In this document: piece after piece, positions 34,066 to 44,665 of the stretch
Position numbering within the stretch: position 1 is the first letter of the stretch
Layout: the number at the start of each line of letters is the position of its first letter
Assembly: GCF_028464145.1 (NCBI RefSeq)
Contig: NZ_JAQPCG010000014.1
Location: forward strand, 1-51,204
Length of the DNA stretch: 51,204 nucleotides
DNA from: Maribacter sp. PR1
GTDB lineage: Bacteria > Bacteroidota > Bacteroidia > Flavobacteriales > Flavobacteriaceae
Direction: 5' to 3'
The notes under the pieces: generated by a model
What the model was told of the DNA's origin: nothing
Database searches by the model: none
What the model saw: the letters and a program-made list of their open reading frames with translations, nothing else
Position numbers and translations under genes: made by a program

Positions 34066-36258
34066 CTAATTGGCTACTTCACTTATAAACTTTAATCGAT
34101 ATAGCCTTAATTCCTCATCTTCGTATTCGCCATCAAACTCTTTCATCGCCTCTTCCAGGTCGTCACTTTCGGCCTCTAAAAAGTATTCATGAATTTCCTC
34201 TTGCTGGTCCTCATCTAGAACCTCATCAATCCAATAGTCTATATTTAATCGGGTTCCACTGTAAACGATTTGCTCCATTTCCTTAATTAACTCGGGGATT
34301 TCCAAACCCTTTGCTGAAGCAATATCATCTAAAGGTAATTTCCTATCGACGTTTTGAATTATGTAGAGTTTCAGACCCGAATTCGCACCTGTGCTTTTCA
34401 CTACAAGATCATCCGGACGAATAATTTCGTTATCTTCCACATAAGAATTAATAAATGTAACAAAAGGCCTTCCATATTTTTTGGCTTTGCCTTCACCTAC
34501 ACCATGAACATTTAATAACTCTTCCAAACTTATTGGGTACTTTAAGGCCATATCCTCCAAGGAAGGGTCTTGAAACACTACAAAGGGGGGTACACCCAAT
34601 TTATTGGCTTGGGACTTTCTTAAATCTTTAAGTTGCTTTAATAGCTTTTCATCTGCTACTCCTCCAGATTTGGCAGCACCAACAATTGCATTATCATTTT
34701 CGGCATTATAAACGTGGTCCTTCGTCATCATAAAAGAATGTGGGTTTACCAAAAATTCTTTCCCATTATCGGTTAATCTCAAAATGCCATATTGCTCAAT
34801 ATCCTTTTTCAAATACCCGGCGACGAGCATCTGTCTTATTAAGGCCATCCAGTGTCCTTTATCCTTATCTGAACCGATACCAAAAAAGTTCTTTTCATTG
34901 GTTTTATGCGAACTTATTAAGGCATTGTTCTTACCTCTCAAGGCGTTTACGATTTCCTTGGATTTAAACTTTTCACTTGTCCCCTGAATTACCCTCAAAA
35001 GTTTTACCGCATCATCCTTTGCTTCGACTTTTTCTTTTGGATTTCGGGTATTGTCGTCCATATCCGCACCTTCACCTTTCACATCATCGAATTCCTCTCC
35101 AAAATAATGAAGCATAAATTTCCTTCTTGACATGGAAGTTTCAGCATAGGCAACCACCTCTTGCAAAAGGGCGTTCCCGATTTCCTGCTCTGCCACAGGC
35201 TTACCGGACATAAACTTTTCTAGTTTTTCTATATCCTTATAAGAGTAAAAGGCCAAACAGTGTCCTTCTCCCCCATCTCTTCCCGCCCTACCGGTTTCTT
35301 GATAATAACTTTCGATACTTTTAGGAATATCATGATGTATTACATAACGAACGTCGGGTTTGTCTATGCCCATCCCAAAAGCTATGGTCGCTACTACTAC
35401 GTCAACATCTTCCATTAAGAACATATCTTGATATTTGGATCTTGTCTTGGCATCGAACCCAGCATGGTAAGGAACGGCACTTATCCCATTCACCTGAAGC
35501 ACCTGCGCTAATTCCTCCACCTTTTTGCGACTCAAACAGTATATGATACCTGATTTTCCTTCATTTTGTTTAACAAAACGGATAATGTCAGCTTCTACGT
35601 TTTCCGTTTTTGTACGGACCTCATAGAATAAGTTGGGTCGATTAAAAGACGCCTTGAAAACGGTCGCATCTCCAATTCCAAGGTTCTTAATGATATCTTC
35701 TTGAACCTTTGGAGTTGCCGTAGCGGTAAGACCTATGATGGGGATATCATCCCCTAATCGCGCAACTATAGATTTAAGATTTCTATATTCCGGCCTAAAA
35801 TCATGTCCCCATTCAGAAATACAATGGGCCTCGTCCACGGCGACAAAAGAAACTTTAACGGAACGCAGAAATTCCACATTTTCTTCCTTAGTAAGTGATT
35901 CGGGGGCTACATAAAGTAATTTTGTAATTCCGTCAACTATATCTTGTTTAACCTGTTTAACTTCGGTCTTGTTTAGGGACGAATTCAAAACATGGGCGAT
36001 TCCCATTTCTGCAGATACCCCTCGTATGGCATCCACCTGATTTTTCATTAAGGCAATTAATGGCGACACCACGATTGCCGTTCCTTCTTGCATTAATGCC
36101 GGAAGTTGGTAACAGAGGGACTTGCCGCCGCCTGTTGGCATGATAACAAATGTATTATCTCCTCGTAAAATATTCTCTACTACGCCTTCTTGAAGTCCTT
36201 TAAACTGAGAAAAACCAAAATATTTTTTTAACGAGGCATGTATATCAATCTCATTCAA
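34066..36258 (-). CDS. recQ: ATP-dependent DNA helicase RecQ
   Basis: This is a 3'-5' superfamily 2 helicase for recombination repair. Counting from TTG at 36258 it has 730 residues, the usual length in this family. Motif I is [12 protein letters not shown] (40-51) and motif II is [18 protein letters not shown]. The aromatic-rich loop and helicase C domain ([10 protein letters not shown]) follow, then the RQC domain near 390-520, an HRDC domain ([20 protein letters not shown]) and an acidic C-terminal tail. No ATG occurs near the N-terminus. TTG at 36348 is also open but would add 30 unusual residues. The gene is divergent from kdsD. Confidence 0.95.
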   Translation of the reverse strand: MNEIDIHASLKKYFGFSQFKGLQEGVVENILRGDNTFVIMPTGGGKSLCYQLPALMQEGTAIVVSPLIALMKNQVDAIRGVSAEMGIAHVLNSSLNKTEVKQVKQDIVDGITKLLYVAPESLTKEENVEFLRSVKVSFVAVDEAHCISEWGHDFRPEYRNLKSIVARLGDDIPIIGLTATATPKVQEDIIKNLGIGDATVFKASFNRPNLFYEVRTKTENVEADIIRFVKQNEGKSGIIYCLSRKKVEELAQVLQVNGISAVPYHAGFDAKTRSKYQDMFLMEDVDVVVATIAFGMGIDKPDVRYVIHHDIPKSIESYYQETGRAGRDGGEGHCLAFYSYKDIEKLEKFMSGKPVAEQEIGNALLQEVVAYAETSMSRRKFMLHYFGEEFDDVKGEGADMDDNTRNPKEKVEAKDDAVKLLRVIQGTSEKFKSKEIVNALRGKNNALISSHKTNEKNFFGIGSDKDKGHWMALIRQMLVAGYLKKDIEQYGILRLTDNGKEFLVNPHSFMMTKDHVYNAENDNAIVGAAKSGGVADEKLLKQLKDLRKSQANKLGVPPFVVFQDPSLEDMALKYPISLEELLNVHGVGEGKAKKYGRPFVTFINSYVEDNEIIRPDDLVVKSTGANSGLKLYIIQNVDRKLPLDDIASAKGLEIPELIKEMEQIVYSGTRLNIDYWIDEVLDEDQQEEIHEYFLEAESDDLEEAMKEFDGEYEDEELRLYRLKFISEVAN

Positions 36259-36400
36259 ACTAGTAAGATATTTCAATTTATTTGAGGGTTGTAAAAGGTT
36301 CTTTCTATAATCAACCCCTTTAGAATTCCAATTATAATTTTTAAACAAAAGGTAGAACCAAATTATTGAAGGATAGATATCCTATAAAATTAAGTTTACG

Positions 36401-36408
36401 TAATTTTG
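36401..36408 (+). promoter_or_regulatory. -7 box of the kdsD-tatC-lptB operon
   Basis: TAATTTTG matches TAnnTTTG. It implies transcription from about 36415, so the kdsD start must lie downstream, at a TTG. No good -33 TTG is seen. Confidence 0.4.
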
Positions 36409-36443
36409 TATTCTTAAAGATAACACATCTTTTACGAATACCA

Positions 36444-37430
36444 TTGATAAAATTAAACAATACATTGACATCTAGTAACGCTATTCTTGATCTGGCAAAA
36501 AGGACAATTGAAAAGGAGCGGGATGCTATAGGCCATCTCACCACACTGTTGGATGAGGATTTTTCAAAAGCCGTTAAGAGCATTCTAAATTCCAAGGGCA
36601 GGGTCATTGTTTCCGGTATTGGTAAAAGTGCCATAATTGCTTCCAAAATCGTAGCTACTCTAAATTCAACCGGGACACCTGCCATATTTATGCATGCCGG
36701 TGATGCCATTCATGGAGATTTGGGCACTATACAAGATGATGATGTTGTCATATGTATTTCCAAAAGTGGAAGCACTCCAGAAATAAAAATGCTGGTTCCA
36801 CTAATAAAAAGAGGAAATAACATCCTGATTGGTATGACAGGCAATTTGGATTCCTTTTTGGCCAAACAGGCCAATTTCGTATTAAACACCTATGTAGAAA
36901 CGGAAGCTTGTCCCAATGGCCTTGCTCCTACCACAAGTACCACGGCTCAATTGGTTATTGGCGATGCACTGGCCATCGTTTTATTGGAACTGAGGGGTTT
37001 CAGTAGTGCGGACTTTGCTAAATACCATCCTGGTGGAGCTTTGGGGAAAAGACTATATTTAAGAGTTTCAGATATTGCCAAAAACAATCAAAAACCAGCA
37101 GTTCAATTAAATACCGAAGTAAAGCAGGTCATTATAGAAATTTCAAAAAAAATGCTTGGAGTTACGGCCGTTTTAGATGGAAATAAGGTTGTAGGTATCG
37201 TTACTGATGGCGACATTCGTAGAATGTTGAACAATCATGATAATATTAAGGGACTAACTGCAGCAGATATTATGTCTACCGAACCGAAAACTGTTGAGAT
37301 GGATATGTTGGCTATAAAAGCATTAGAAATGATGCAAAACAAAGGGATTTCACAATTGTTGGCAATGGACAAGGGTGAATATGGAGGAGTAATTCATTTA
37401 CATAACCTTATAAACGAAGGTATTTTATAA
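36444..37430 (+). CDS. kdsD: D-arabinose 5-phosphate isomerase (KdsD/KpsF/GutQ family)
   Basis: This enzyme makes arabinose 5-phosphate from ribulose 5-phosphate, the first step to the Kdo sugar of lipopolysaccharide. An SIS domain spans about 35-180 (VIVSGIGKSAIIASK, HAGDAIHGDLG, CISKSGSTPE) and two CBS domains about 200-328 (DIAKNNQK, GIVTDGDIRRML, IMSTEPKTV). The start is TTG at 36444 (328 residues), or TTG at 36465; no ATG is available and the -7 box excludes the longer frame from 36366. Its stop overlaps the tatC start as TAATG. Confidence 0.94.
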   Translation: MIKLNNTLTSSNAILDLAKRTIEKERDAIGHLTTLLDEDFSKAVKSILNSKGRVIVSGIGKSAIIASKIVATLNSTGTPAIFMHAGDAIHGDLGTIQDDDVVICISKSGSTPEIKMLVPLIKRGNNILIGMTGNLDSFLAKQANFVLNTYVETEACPNGLAPTTSTTAQLVIGDALAIVLLELRGFSSADFAKYHPGGALGKRLYLRVSDIAKNNQKPAVQLNTEVKQVIIEISKKMLGVTAVLDGNKVVGIVTDGDIRRMLNNHDNIKGLTAADIMSTEPKTVEMDMLAIKALEMMQNKGISQLLAMDKGEYGGVIHLHNLINEGIL

Positions 37431-38281
37431 TGGCAAAAAATACAACCACCCCAGATGAGATGTCTTTTTTGGACCATCTGGAAGAATTAAGATGGCATTT
37501 AATCCGTTCCACCTTAGCAATAGTAATCATAGGCGTTGTAGCCTTTGTTTTTAGCAGATTTATTTTTGACATCATCATCTTTGGTCCTTTACAAATGGAT
37601 TTTCCGACCTATAAATTCTTTTGTGAAGCTGCAACTTCAATAGGGATGGAATCAGATTTCTGCAAGGAAAAAGTTCCTTTCACCATACAAAGTAGAACCA
37701 TGTCCGGTCAGTTTTCTGCTGATATCTGGACCGCTATTTGGGCGGGTATAATTATTGGCTTTCCCTACATACTTTATGAATTATGGAAATTTATAAGCCC
37801 TGGCCTCTATGAAAAAGAACGAAAGCACTCCAAAGGCTTTATTTTCGTTGCCTCTCTTTTGTTCTTCCTTGGCGTATTGTTTGGGTACTATATTGTCGCA
37901 CCACTTTCTATTAACTTTTTAGGTTCATACCAAGTAAGTGAAATCGTCCTAAATGAATTTGATTTAGACAATTACATAGGTCTTTTAAGGTCCGCCGTAT
38001 TGGCCTGTGGAATTATTTTTGAATTACCCATAATCATTTACTTTTTAACGAAAGTTGGTTTGGTAACTCCAGAAATTCTGAAAAAATATCGAAAGATTGC
38101 ATTGGTTATTGTGCTAATATTATCGGCTGTTATTACACCGCCCGATGTCACCAGTCAAATCATTGTAGCCATACCCGTGCTTATACTCTACCAAGTGAGT
38201 ATCTATATTTCGGCAAGGGTTTTAAAAAGTGAGGCTAAAAAAGAAGCAAAAAGAGCAAAAAGAAATGTCAAATCCAGTTGA
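37430..38281 (+). CDS. tatC: Sec-independent protein translocase TatC
   Basis: This is the 283-residue membrane receptor for twin-arginine signal peptides, with six membrane helices. The N-terminal FLDHLEELRWHL and the FKKE-like YELWKFISPGLYEKERK loop carry the conserved Glu and Phe-rich elements used to bind Tat signals. An insert of about 35 residues between helices 1 and 2 (around residue 70, with two cysteines: FFCEAATS and DFCKEK) is longer than in E. coli. tatA is not adjacent. It is coupled to kdsD by a 1-bp overlap and to the next gene by 17 bp. Confidence 0.96.
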   Translation: MAKNTTTPDEMSFLDHLEELRWHLIRSTLAIVIIGVVAFVFSRFIFDIIIFGPLQMDFPTYKFFCEAATSIGMESDFCKEKVPFTIQSRTMSGQFSADIWTAIWAGIIIGFPYILYELWKFISPGLYEKERKHSKGFIFVASLLFFLGVLFGYYIVAPLSINFLGSYQVSEIVLNEFDLDNYIGLLRSAVLACGIIFELPIIIYFLTKVGLVTPEILKKYRKIALVIVLILSAVITPPDVTSQIIVAIPVLILYQVSIYISARVLKSEAKKEAKRAKRNVKSS

Positions 38282-38615
38282 GGAATTTAACGCCTATCGT
38301 TCTAAGATGAACGATAAAATATTGACGGACAACAATAAGATTATCAAGCGTATCTTTAATTTGGATACCAACGCTTTTACGGAAGGCGCCCTGGACGTAA
38401 AAACTAAGGAACTTCTAGGTCTCGTGGCCTCCACCGTTTTGAGGTGTGACGATTGTGTAAAATACCATTTAGAGAGTTCCTACAAGGAGGGTATCTCCAA
38501 AGAAGAAGTTATGGAAACCCTAAGCATCGCTACACTCATTGGAGGAACTATTGTAATACCTCATCTTAGAAGAGCTTATGAATATTGGGAAGCTTTGGAA
38601 AATCAACAAGGTTAA
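38265..38615 (+). CDS. Carboxymuconolactone decarboxylase/AhpD-like protein
   Basis: This is a 116-residue alpha-helical protein. The redox motif is C61-D-D-C64 with H68 (VLRCDDCVKYHLE), as in AhpD-type peroxide-defence proteins. KELLGLVASTV and GGTIVIPHLRRAYEYWE are family-typical. It could reduce peroxides through its cysteine pair, but the partner is unknown. The ATG at 38265 lies inside the end of tatC (17-bp overlap). An upstream frame from 38229 is rejected because it reads tatC's basic tail out of frame. Confidence 0.92.
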   Translation: MSNPVEEFNAYRSKMNDKILTDNNKIIKRIFNLDTNAFTEGALDVKTKELLGLVASTVLRCDDCVKYHLESSYKEGISKEEVMETLSIATLIGGTIVIPHLRRAYEYWEALENQQG

Positions 38616-38667
38616 AGAAGTTATAAATCCTTTTGCATACCATCAATGAAGGGTTAGATTTGGAAAA

Positions 38668-39408
38668 ATGAAGCTAAGAGCAGAAAATATCATGAAATCC
38701 TACCGAGGCCGTAGAGTGGTCAAGGGCATTTCTCTTGAAGTAAATCAAGGTGAAATTGTTGGACTTCTGGGACCTAATGGTGCGGGTAAGACTACCTCTT
38801 TTTATATGATTGTTGGGCTTATTAAGCCTAATGGGGGAAATATTTATTTGGATGACATGGAAATTACCAAATTCCCCATGTATAAAAGAGCCCAAAACGG
38901 TATTGGTTATCTCGCGCAGGAAGCTTCTGTTTTTCGGAAATTAAGTATTGAAAAAAACATCTTAAGTGTACTTCAATTAACCAAATTGAGCAAGAAAGAA
39001 CAGCTCATGAAAATGGAATCCCTAATAGAGGAATTTGGTTTGGGTCATATTCGGAAGAACCGTGGAGATTTATTATCCGGTGGGGAAAGAAGACGGACTG
39101 AAATTGCGAGGGCTTTGGCGACAGACCCCAAATTTATTCTATTAGATGAGCCATTCGCCGGTGTTGACCCGGTAGCCGTAGAAGACATACAACGCATTGT
39201 AGCACAGCTAAAAAATAAGAATATCGGTATATTGATAACGGACCACAATGTTCAAGAAACCTTGGCCATTACGGAACGTTCTTATTTGATGTTCGAGGGA
39301 GGAATCCTAAAATCCGGTATTCCTGAAGACCTTGCTGCAGATGAAATGGTACGAAAAGTCTATCTAGGTCAAAATTTTGAACTCCGAAAGAAAAAGCTGG
39401 ATTTTTAA
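38668..39408 (+). CDS. lptB: Lipopolysaccharide export ATP-binding protein LptB
   Basis: This is a 246-residue ABC ATPase that drives LPS extraction by LptF/G. Walker A is [10 protein letters not shown] (near 33-42), the Q-loop region [15 protein letters not shown] is diagnostic of LptB, the signature is [16 protein letters not shown], Walker B is [13 protein letters not shown], and the H-loop is ITDHNV. It fits with kdsD upstream and the permease at 10656. It converges with the next gene with a 4-bp overlap (TTAA). Confidence 0.97.
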   Translation: MKLRAENIMKSYRGRRVVKGISLEVNQGEIVGLLGPNGAGKTTSFYMIVGLIKPNGGNIYLDDMEITKFPMYKRAQNGIGYLAQEASVFRKLSIEKNILSVLQLTKLSKKEQLMKMESLIEEFGLGHIRKNRGDLLSGGERRRTEIARALATDPKFILLDEPFAGVDPVAVEDIQRIVAQLKNKNIGILITDHNVQETLAITERSYLMFEGGILKSGIPEDLAADEMVRKVYLGQNFELRKKKLDF

Positions 39409-41816
39409 TCTGGGTTGATTTGTATTTTTTCCATCAAGGAGAATATTGTTCCATCCATACCAATACCTTCAATAAAAACCTTCAATCGTTCTACATTTAA
39501 GTTTCTAAATTTGAAGGATGTGCGACCCTTATTACCTATTACAATATTGGGTTCCCAATGAATAGTTCCAAAGTTTTGAAACGATGTATTGTTATAGCTA
39601 GCGTATTTGGGGACATAAAATTCCTTTACAGGACTAAATCCGCTTTTTACAGTATGCACAAAAAAATCACTACTTACATATTTTCTACCTAAACCTGGGG
39701 CATCCTGATCAGCCCCTTTCTTTGTGTAAACCCTGATTACGCCTCCCGCAGCCCCTTGTTCCCCGTTTCCTGACCGATCTATAAAGTAACTTTCCAATCT
39801 TCGGGTAGGAAAATCGATTAATATATTAAAATCGGAATACGGTATGTCATCTACATATAATCTTGGGGAGGGCGGTGTTAATGAGAGTGCGGACGGCCTT
39901 TTTGAAGTAATTCTAATTCGGTCATATCCAGTATTGGGTGCTTCCCAAACATTGAATCCACTAGACCTTATTAGGTCCAATAATCTAGGATAGTTACCTT
40001 CTGTCTTCTGAGTGACTTTTATCAACCGCCCCTTGCTAACAAATGGGCTAACGTAAACTTCCTCTTCTTTTTTTCCCTCAACGGTAACTTCATTCAGGGC
40101 AATTGTATTATCGGGAAGTAAAAAATTAAACTTGCTTGAACCATTGAATTGGTATTCAAATTTAGTACTTAAATATTCCAAAGGACGCTCATGTAGTATA
40201 TCCAAAGTTGACCCGTCATCTATTCTCACGTATAAATTAGGCTTTGAAAACCTACCATTGGCATCGATTATCGTAAACTTTAAGTTGTCGCCCCTCTCTA
40301 AAAGAAAATTTTCCAGGACAAAGCTATCCGAACCCTCTTTCATTTTGATTATTTGTGGAAGCATACCATCCCCTGGGTAGAACATAATATCCTGTTTTTT
40401 CCTCAAATCAAAATTCAATTTGCCAAAAATATCAACACCGGTTTCAAAACCTTTTTTAATCAATGGAGGGTTCTCAAAGATATTATCCCAACTATATCTG
40501 GACCAACCTTGTGTCAATAACAACAAATCCAAATTGTTATCCTTATTTTCAGAAACATCGGTAAAATAATATTTTGGATTTTCAACGTGTCCCTTTAAAT
40601 AAGGGCTAAGTAAAAACGTGCTAAAAATATTACTTTGATGTTCATAGGCCTTGGTTTCTTCCGGTAAGATCGAGGCACTAAGAAAATGAGGCCCTTCCCC
40701 ATTTTGGTTCATTTTTATAATTACAGAAACCGAATCCCGGTCTATGAAATCTATCGATGTTTTAAGTACTCCCCTTTTTATAACCGGTCTGTTAAAAACC
40801 AATCTTTCCAATAAAGGTTTACCCTTGCTATCAGTTAATGTAACTATATTGGTTCCAGGGTGCAAAGATGTAGGGTCAAGGATATGCGAAATATAATTGC
40901 CATTTTTAGGAAACTCCACTTTCATATGTTTCAAAAGTCCGTCCCTATGAAAAAGTAAGGTATAGGGCTTATTTCCCATTTCAAGTCTTGTCGCAGGATT
41001 GGTGCCCAATAATATCATTATCCTGTCAGAAGATACCCTTCTGATAGACATTCCTATTCCTTTTGATTGTATTTGTGGTAATACGGATTTTTGGGACTTC
41101 CTTTTGTCATATTGAACAACAGCCGTATAAATCTTATCCTTTTCCGGTAAGAAATCAAATTTTGAAAGACCAAATCTATTGGTTTTAAAAGAGGTTATGG
41201 AATCGCCATTATTATAAACTACTCCCGTTATGTCTTGTACTCCATAACCCCGTTTGTTAAGCACTTTAACTCCTACAGTTCCTAGAACCTCGGAAACCAA
41301 ATGTCCTCCTTCAGGTAAAAATTGAATATCCAGCTCCTTATCTTTAAATTTTCTAATTTCCCTTTTCCCACTTAAGACCTCGAATTGTGAGATAAATGAA
41401 TCATCCTCACGAAAATTACTTATCCAACTGGTCGATGCCTTTAAAAAATAGGTTCCCTTTTCGAATGTTGAATCTATTAACACCTGGCCTTGGGACAAAC
41501 CCTCCTTACTGATGAAGAGTTCCTTTTTAATAGGTCGACCCACGGAATCATAAATACTCACATATAGATTTAGTGGTTCCTTTAAAAGATTATTTTTTAA
41601 TCGATTGTAGAGATATCCTTTAAACCAAAGGTGCTCACCTGTAACGTATGCACTTTTATTTATATGAAGAAAAATGGAGGCCCTAGGTAAACCAAAATAA
41701 TCTTTAAAGGCAGGCTTAATTTTGCTTTCTACACTCTCATTTTGAGACCATAAGCTTGAGAAAGAGCAAAAGGCAACTAAAAGAAAAAGCGGTATTGACT
41801 TGAATAAAAGTTTCAT
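39405..41816 (-). CDS. MG2/TonB-plug domain surface protein
   Basis: This is an 803-residue exported protein (signal ending about [10 protein letters not shown]). The N-terminal half has alpha-2-macroglobulin MG2-like beta-sandwiches: [43 protein letters not shown]. The C-terminal part has a TonB-dependent-receptor plug-like domain ([30 protein letters not shown]) but no beta-barrel. Proteins of this plan are common and uncharacterised in Bacteroidota; they may hold or deliver substrates at the outer membrane. The gene is monocistronic, convergent with lptB, and has no regulatory partner visible. Confidence 0.85.
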   Translation of the reverse strand: MKLLFKSIPLFLLVAFCSFSSLWSQNESVESKIKPAFKDYFGLPRASIFLHINKSAYVTGEHLWFKGYLYNRLKNNLLKEPLNLYVSIYDSVGRPIKKELFISKEGLSQGQVLIDSTFEKGTYFLKASTSWISNFREDDSFISQFEVLSGKREIRKFKDKELDIQFLPEGGHLVSEVLGTVGVKVLNKRGYGVQDITGVVYNNGDSITSFKTNRFGLSKFDFLPEKDKIYTAVVQYDKRKSQKSVLPQIQSKGIGMSIRRVSSDRIMILLGTNPATRLEMGNKPYTLLFHRDGLLKHMKVEFPKNGNYISHILDPTSLHPGTNIVTLTDSKGKPLLERLVFNRPVIKRGVLKTSIDFIDRDSVSVIIKMNQNGEGPHFLSASILPEETKAYEHQSNIFSTFLLSPYLKGHVENPKYYFTDVSENKDNNLDLLLLTQGWSRYSWDNIFENPPLIKKGFETGVDIFGKLNFDLRKKQDIMFYPGDGMLPQIIKMKEGSDSFVLENFLLERGDNLKFTIIDANGRFSKPNLYVRIDDGSTLDILHERPLEYLSTKFEYQFNGSSKFNFLLPDNTIALNEVTVEGKKEEEVYVSPFVSKGRLIKVTQKTEGNYPRLLDLIRSSGFNVWEAPNTGYDRIRITSKRPSALSLTPPSPRLYVDDIPYSDFNILIDFPTRRLESYFIDRSGNGEQGAAGGVIRVYTKKGADQDAPGLGRKYVSSDFFVHTVKSGFSPVKEFYVPKYASYNNTSFQNFGTIHWEPNIVIGNKGRTSFKFRNLNVERLKVFIEGIGMDGTIFSLMEKIQINPD

Positions 41817-41936
41817 AAAAGCAATTCAAAAAATAATCTAGTGATAAGACTGAAGATAGTGAGGCTAGTATAAAAAAACTAACCGAAAATGGTTGTTTAA
41901 CCTATTATTAAGAATCGCCATACTATGTTTAAAAAT

Positions 41937-42728
41937 TCAATGAGGGACATTCTTTCTCTTTGTAAACACCAATCTTTGTAAAAAAGCAGCAAACCCGCCA
42001 GCCAACAAAGGTGATACAATATATACCGTTAAAAAACTGTAGGGTACAGAAGGCAATGCAGCACTGCCCCACCCCATTAGATAAGCTACCATACGAGGAC
42101 CAAAATCCCGGGCAGGATTAAGTCCGGCTTGTGTAAAAGGGGCTATCAAACAGATAATTATTGTGACAGTCAATCCTATTACGAAGGGAGTAGTATTATC
42201 CACTAGTTTTGGTTTTTCCGTCACCCTTAAAATAACAAATACTAATAGAAAAGTCCCTATAAATTCAGCCCAACACGCCATGTAAACGGAAACAGGCAAC
42301 AGCGTCTCTAGTCCAGGATTAGGGAAGAATTCCCCAAAATATAGCGCACTTTTATAGGAGTCTGGTGTACCCCGCACTATATGGTTTGCGCCTTCATAAA
42401 TTGCAATCGCATCAGCAAATAAAAAATACAATAGAAAGCCTGCGAGGAAAGCTCCTATGGTTTGCGACAATATATAAAATGGTAGTTTTCTCCATCGAAG
42501 GTTGCCGATAAAACTCATCGCCAGACTTACAGCCGGATTTAAGTGTGCAGGACAATAATTTCGGGTTATAAAAATAGCTATGGCAACCCCAAGTCCCCAA
42601 ATTATAGCTATTTCCAATAAACTATTAAAAACACCTAGCAAAACAGTTGCGGACACCGAACCGCAACCAAAAAGCACTAAAATAAAAGTACCCAAGGCTT
42701 CGCCAAGATATTCCCTAAGTAACTTCAT
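41937..42728 (-). CDS. Aquaglyceroporin (MIP family), likely arsenite channel
   Basis: This is a 263-residue six-helix MIP channel with both half-helix signatures, HLNPAVSLA and GLNPARDFGPR. The Asp after the second NPAR (NPARD) marks the glycerol-conducting GlpF branch rather than strict water channels. The ATG overlaps the arsC stop as TAATG, so the two are co-translated. In Sinorhizobium, AqpS beside ArsC lets arsenite leave the cell. The same arrangement here suggests arsenite extrusion down its gradient. No ACR3 or ArsB pump is in the window. Confidence 0.92.
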   Translation of the reverse strand: MKLLREYLGEALGTFILVLFGCGSVSATVLLGVFNSLLEIAIIWGLGVAIAIFITRNYCPAHLNPAVSLAMSFIGNLRWRKLPFYILSQTIGAFLAGFLLYFLFADAIAIYEGANHIVRGTPDSYKSALYFGEFFPNPGLETLLPVSVYMACWAEFIGTFLLVFVILRVTEKPKLVDNTTPFVIGLTVTIIICLIAPFTQAGLNPARDFGPRMVAYLMGWGSAALPSVPYSFLTVYIVSPLLAGGFAAFLQRLVFTKRKNVPH

Positions 42729-43336
42729 TAAACAATTTTGGAGAAGACGAAATACAATTGAGATGCAATTTCCAAACTACGTTCCTTATATTTTTCGGTT
42801 TGTAAATCCGTTTGATCAAAGGCTTTTGGATCATCAAACGTTAAGGGAATCCGTTTTTCCGCACCCGGTATAAAAGGACAATTTTCGTCTGCATGCCCAC
42901 AAGTCATAATAGCGGCAAAATTAGATGCAGGATTAAAAGTATCATCGAAGGTTTTTGAAAAACCAATTATAGGCATGGTACTAGCACCATATTTTACGGC
43001 ATAGACCGGATTTTCACCCTTAGAAAGAGCCATAATTTTAAATCCGTTTTCACGCAAGGTTTCTACCACCTTAGGAAATAAAGCGGTAGATTCAGTACCC
43101 CCAGAGTAACAGTATACATTATCAATCGCAAAATACCTTGCCATCGTCTGTGCCCATATCTGCGACAAATGACTGCGCCTCGAATTATGGGTACATATAA
43201 AATTCAGGTTGATATCTTCACCTCCATTCTTTTTAACCTGAATGTATTCAATAAGCGATTGTAAGACCATATAACGCTTTGCACTTGGGGCGTAAGACTT
43301 TAGTTCATGAATCTCTTCCCTAATTTCTTTGAACAT
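42728..43336 (-). CDS. arsC: Thioredoxin-coupled arsenate reductase (LMW-phosphatase fold)
   Basis: This is a 202-residue protein. After a 45-residue helical N-terminal extension comes a low-molecular-weight phosphatase domain with P-loop C48-x5-R54-S55 (ICTHNSRRSHLSQ). C146 and C153 (TCGHADENCP) are spaced as Cys82 and Cys89 of Staphylococcus aureus ArsC, the shuttle that hands oxidation to thioredoxin. It should reduce arsenate to arsenite. The start MFKEIREEI at 43336 is chosen over 43423, which would run through an ArsR-like operator and into the upstream gene. It is directly followed by the aquaglyceroporin gene. Confidence 0.93.
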   Translation of the reverse strand: MFKEIREEIHELKSYAPSAKRYMVLQSLIEYIQVKKNGGEDINLNFICTHNSRRSHLSQIWAQTMARYFAIDNVYCYSGGTESTALFPKVVETLRENGFKIMALSKGENPVYAVKYGASTMPIIGFSKTFDDTFNPASNFAAIMTCGHADENCPFIPGAEKRIPLTFDDPKAFDQTDLQTEKYKERSLEIASQLYFVFSKIV

Positions 43337-43350
43337 TAATTTAATTTTTA

Positions 43351-43370
43351 ATATCGCAATATTACGATTA
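43351..43370. promoter_or_regulatory. ArsR/SmtB-like operator upstream of arsC
   Basis: ATCG-C-AATATT-A-CGAT (43353-43368) is an interrupted inverted repeat of the type bound by ArsR-family metalloregulators. It lies 17 nt before the arsC ATG. A possible -7 box (TAATATTG on the minus strand) falls inside it, so binding would block transcription. No arsR gene is present in the window. Confidence 0.5.
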
Positions 43371-43409
43371 TATTTATCAAAATCATCATGTAGGCCAAAA
43401 ACGTAACAA

Positions 43410-44216
43410 TTATTTAATCTCAAACGTCAGGGTGGCCCAGTTAGATTCGTAGTCTACTTCATCACCTTCCTTCTTTTCCATATGTATGGTGGCCACATAC
43501 CACTTACCAACGGAAGTTGGCTTTATGCTTACCATTCCATTGGCGTTTGACTTTACGGAGTTTTCGTTCTCATGGGCATCTTGACCGGGTACGGAGGTAC
43601 TGTAGTGTACTGTTTGATTGGCCAAGGGTTTACCATTACGCAATAATTTAAAAGCGACCCTATCGCCCAACTTTATTTCAAAAGGATTGTTCAATGGCAC
43701 AAACTCAACAGGATATCCCAGTGGTTTCATAAAATCTATGGATGTCTCCTCCCCTACCTGTAAAAGGGCTTTTACGTGCTTGGAATATCTTTCTTTGGTT
43801 CCTTGGTCAGTTGTTCCCATTTGCTTTCTTTCTGATATGGTATTTTCAAGACCCTCATGCTCCAAATAATCATTGAAAGCTTCGGATTCCATTTCCAATA
43901 TTCTCGGCAACGTAGAGATTCCGGCAACATAGGTTCCAGCATCACCTGTAGTATAATTTAAATATGTTTTGTTTTCTTCTCCATAATAATCCTCATCAGT
44001 CGGTTCAAAAAGATATCCTGGACCTATGATTTTAGCATTAATTATACGGTCTCTTGTAATTTCATTTTCACTGGTGTCGAAAGTTCCATTAAATAAATAC
44101 AGTTGACCCGAAGTATTTGGCTCCAAAAAATGGGAATCTGTTTTTAAAAACAATTCATGGGAAGAGAAAACAAATATAATGGTCATTAATAACAGTATAC
44201 GAGCAGTACTTTTCAT
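43410..44216 (-). CDS. DUF4198 domain protein
   Basis: This is a 268-residue exported protein with a short hydrophobic start (ILLLMTIIFVFSS) directly before SHELFLKTDSHFLEPN, the typical opening of DUF4198. The histidine-bearing N-terminus and the C-terminal Ig-like half (GKPLANQTVHYSTS, GKWYVATIHMEKKEG) agree. DUF4198 proteins are often linked to nickel or cobalt uptake, but the ligand is not established. It lies 73 bp upstream of arsC on the same strand, with the ArsR-like operator in between, so it is likely a separate unit. Confidence 0.85.
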   Translation of the reverse strand: MKSTARILLLMTIIFVFSSHELFLKTDSHFLEPNTSGQLYLFNGTFDTSENEITRDRIINAKIIGPGYLFEPTDEDYYGEENKTYLNYTTGDAGTYVAGISTLPRILEMESEAFNDYLEHEGLENTISERKQMGTTDQGTKERYSKHVKALLQVGEETSIDFMKPLGYPVEFVPLNNPFEIKLGDRVAFKLLRNGKPLANQTVHYSTSVPGQDAHENENSVKSNANGMVSIKPTSVGKWYVATIHMEKKEGDEVDYESNWATLTFEIK

Positions 44217-44287
44217 ATATTTTAAGCTTATAAGTTTAGTTTATCTACGAAGGTAAAACATAATAGTTTGTATTTATGCCTCAAAAA

Positions 44288-44665
44288 TTAATTGTAGGTC
44301 TTCAAATTATACAAACCCCAACACATAAAAAGAAATTCTAAAATCAACGCTTGTAAAAATAAAGACGAATAACCATCAACCAATAGACTTACTATCCGTC
44401 CCAAAGAAATCCCTCCCATAAACAAAGCATTACAAACTGTAGCAGGTCTCCAAAGCTTTTCATTAAAAGCACCCATAAGCCAAAAAATACCGAGACCTAG
44501 ATAAATTCCCATAATGGCCCTGAAAATATTTTTTAGTTCTAAAGTCTGAACCTCAAAACCAAGTATGAAAGGTATTATTTTAGATGGGTAAATACCGTAC
44601 ACCAAACCGGCTATTATGATAACAACCCCTGAAAGTAATAATTGTAAATGTTTAGGTAAGGCCAT
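44288..44665 (-). CDS. DUF4345-like small membrane protein
   Basis: This is a 125-residue protein with four hydrophobic helices (7-25, about 30-60, 70-90 and 100-120). The conserved RAIMGIYLGLGIFW and the helix-2 region match DUF4345. The function is unknown. Its ATG lies inside the end of the MFS gene (14-bp overlap), so the two are coupled. Confidence 0.75.
   Translation of the reverse strand: MALPKHLQLLLSGVVIIIAGLVYGIYPSKIIPFILGFEVQTLELKNIFRAIMGIYLGLGIFWLMGAFNEKLWRPATVCNALFMGGISLGRIVSLLVDGYSSLFLQALILEFLFMCWGLYNLKTYN

Noticed and set aside
41874..41894. Terminator after the aquaglyceroporin gene (AACC...GGTT with T-run on the minus strand)
   Set aside because: The stem is only 4 bp, too weak to support.
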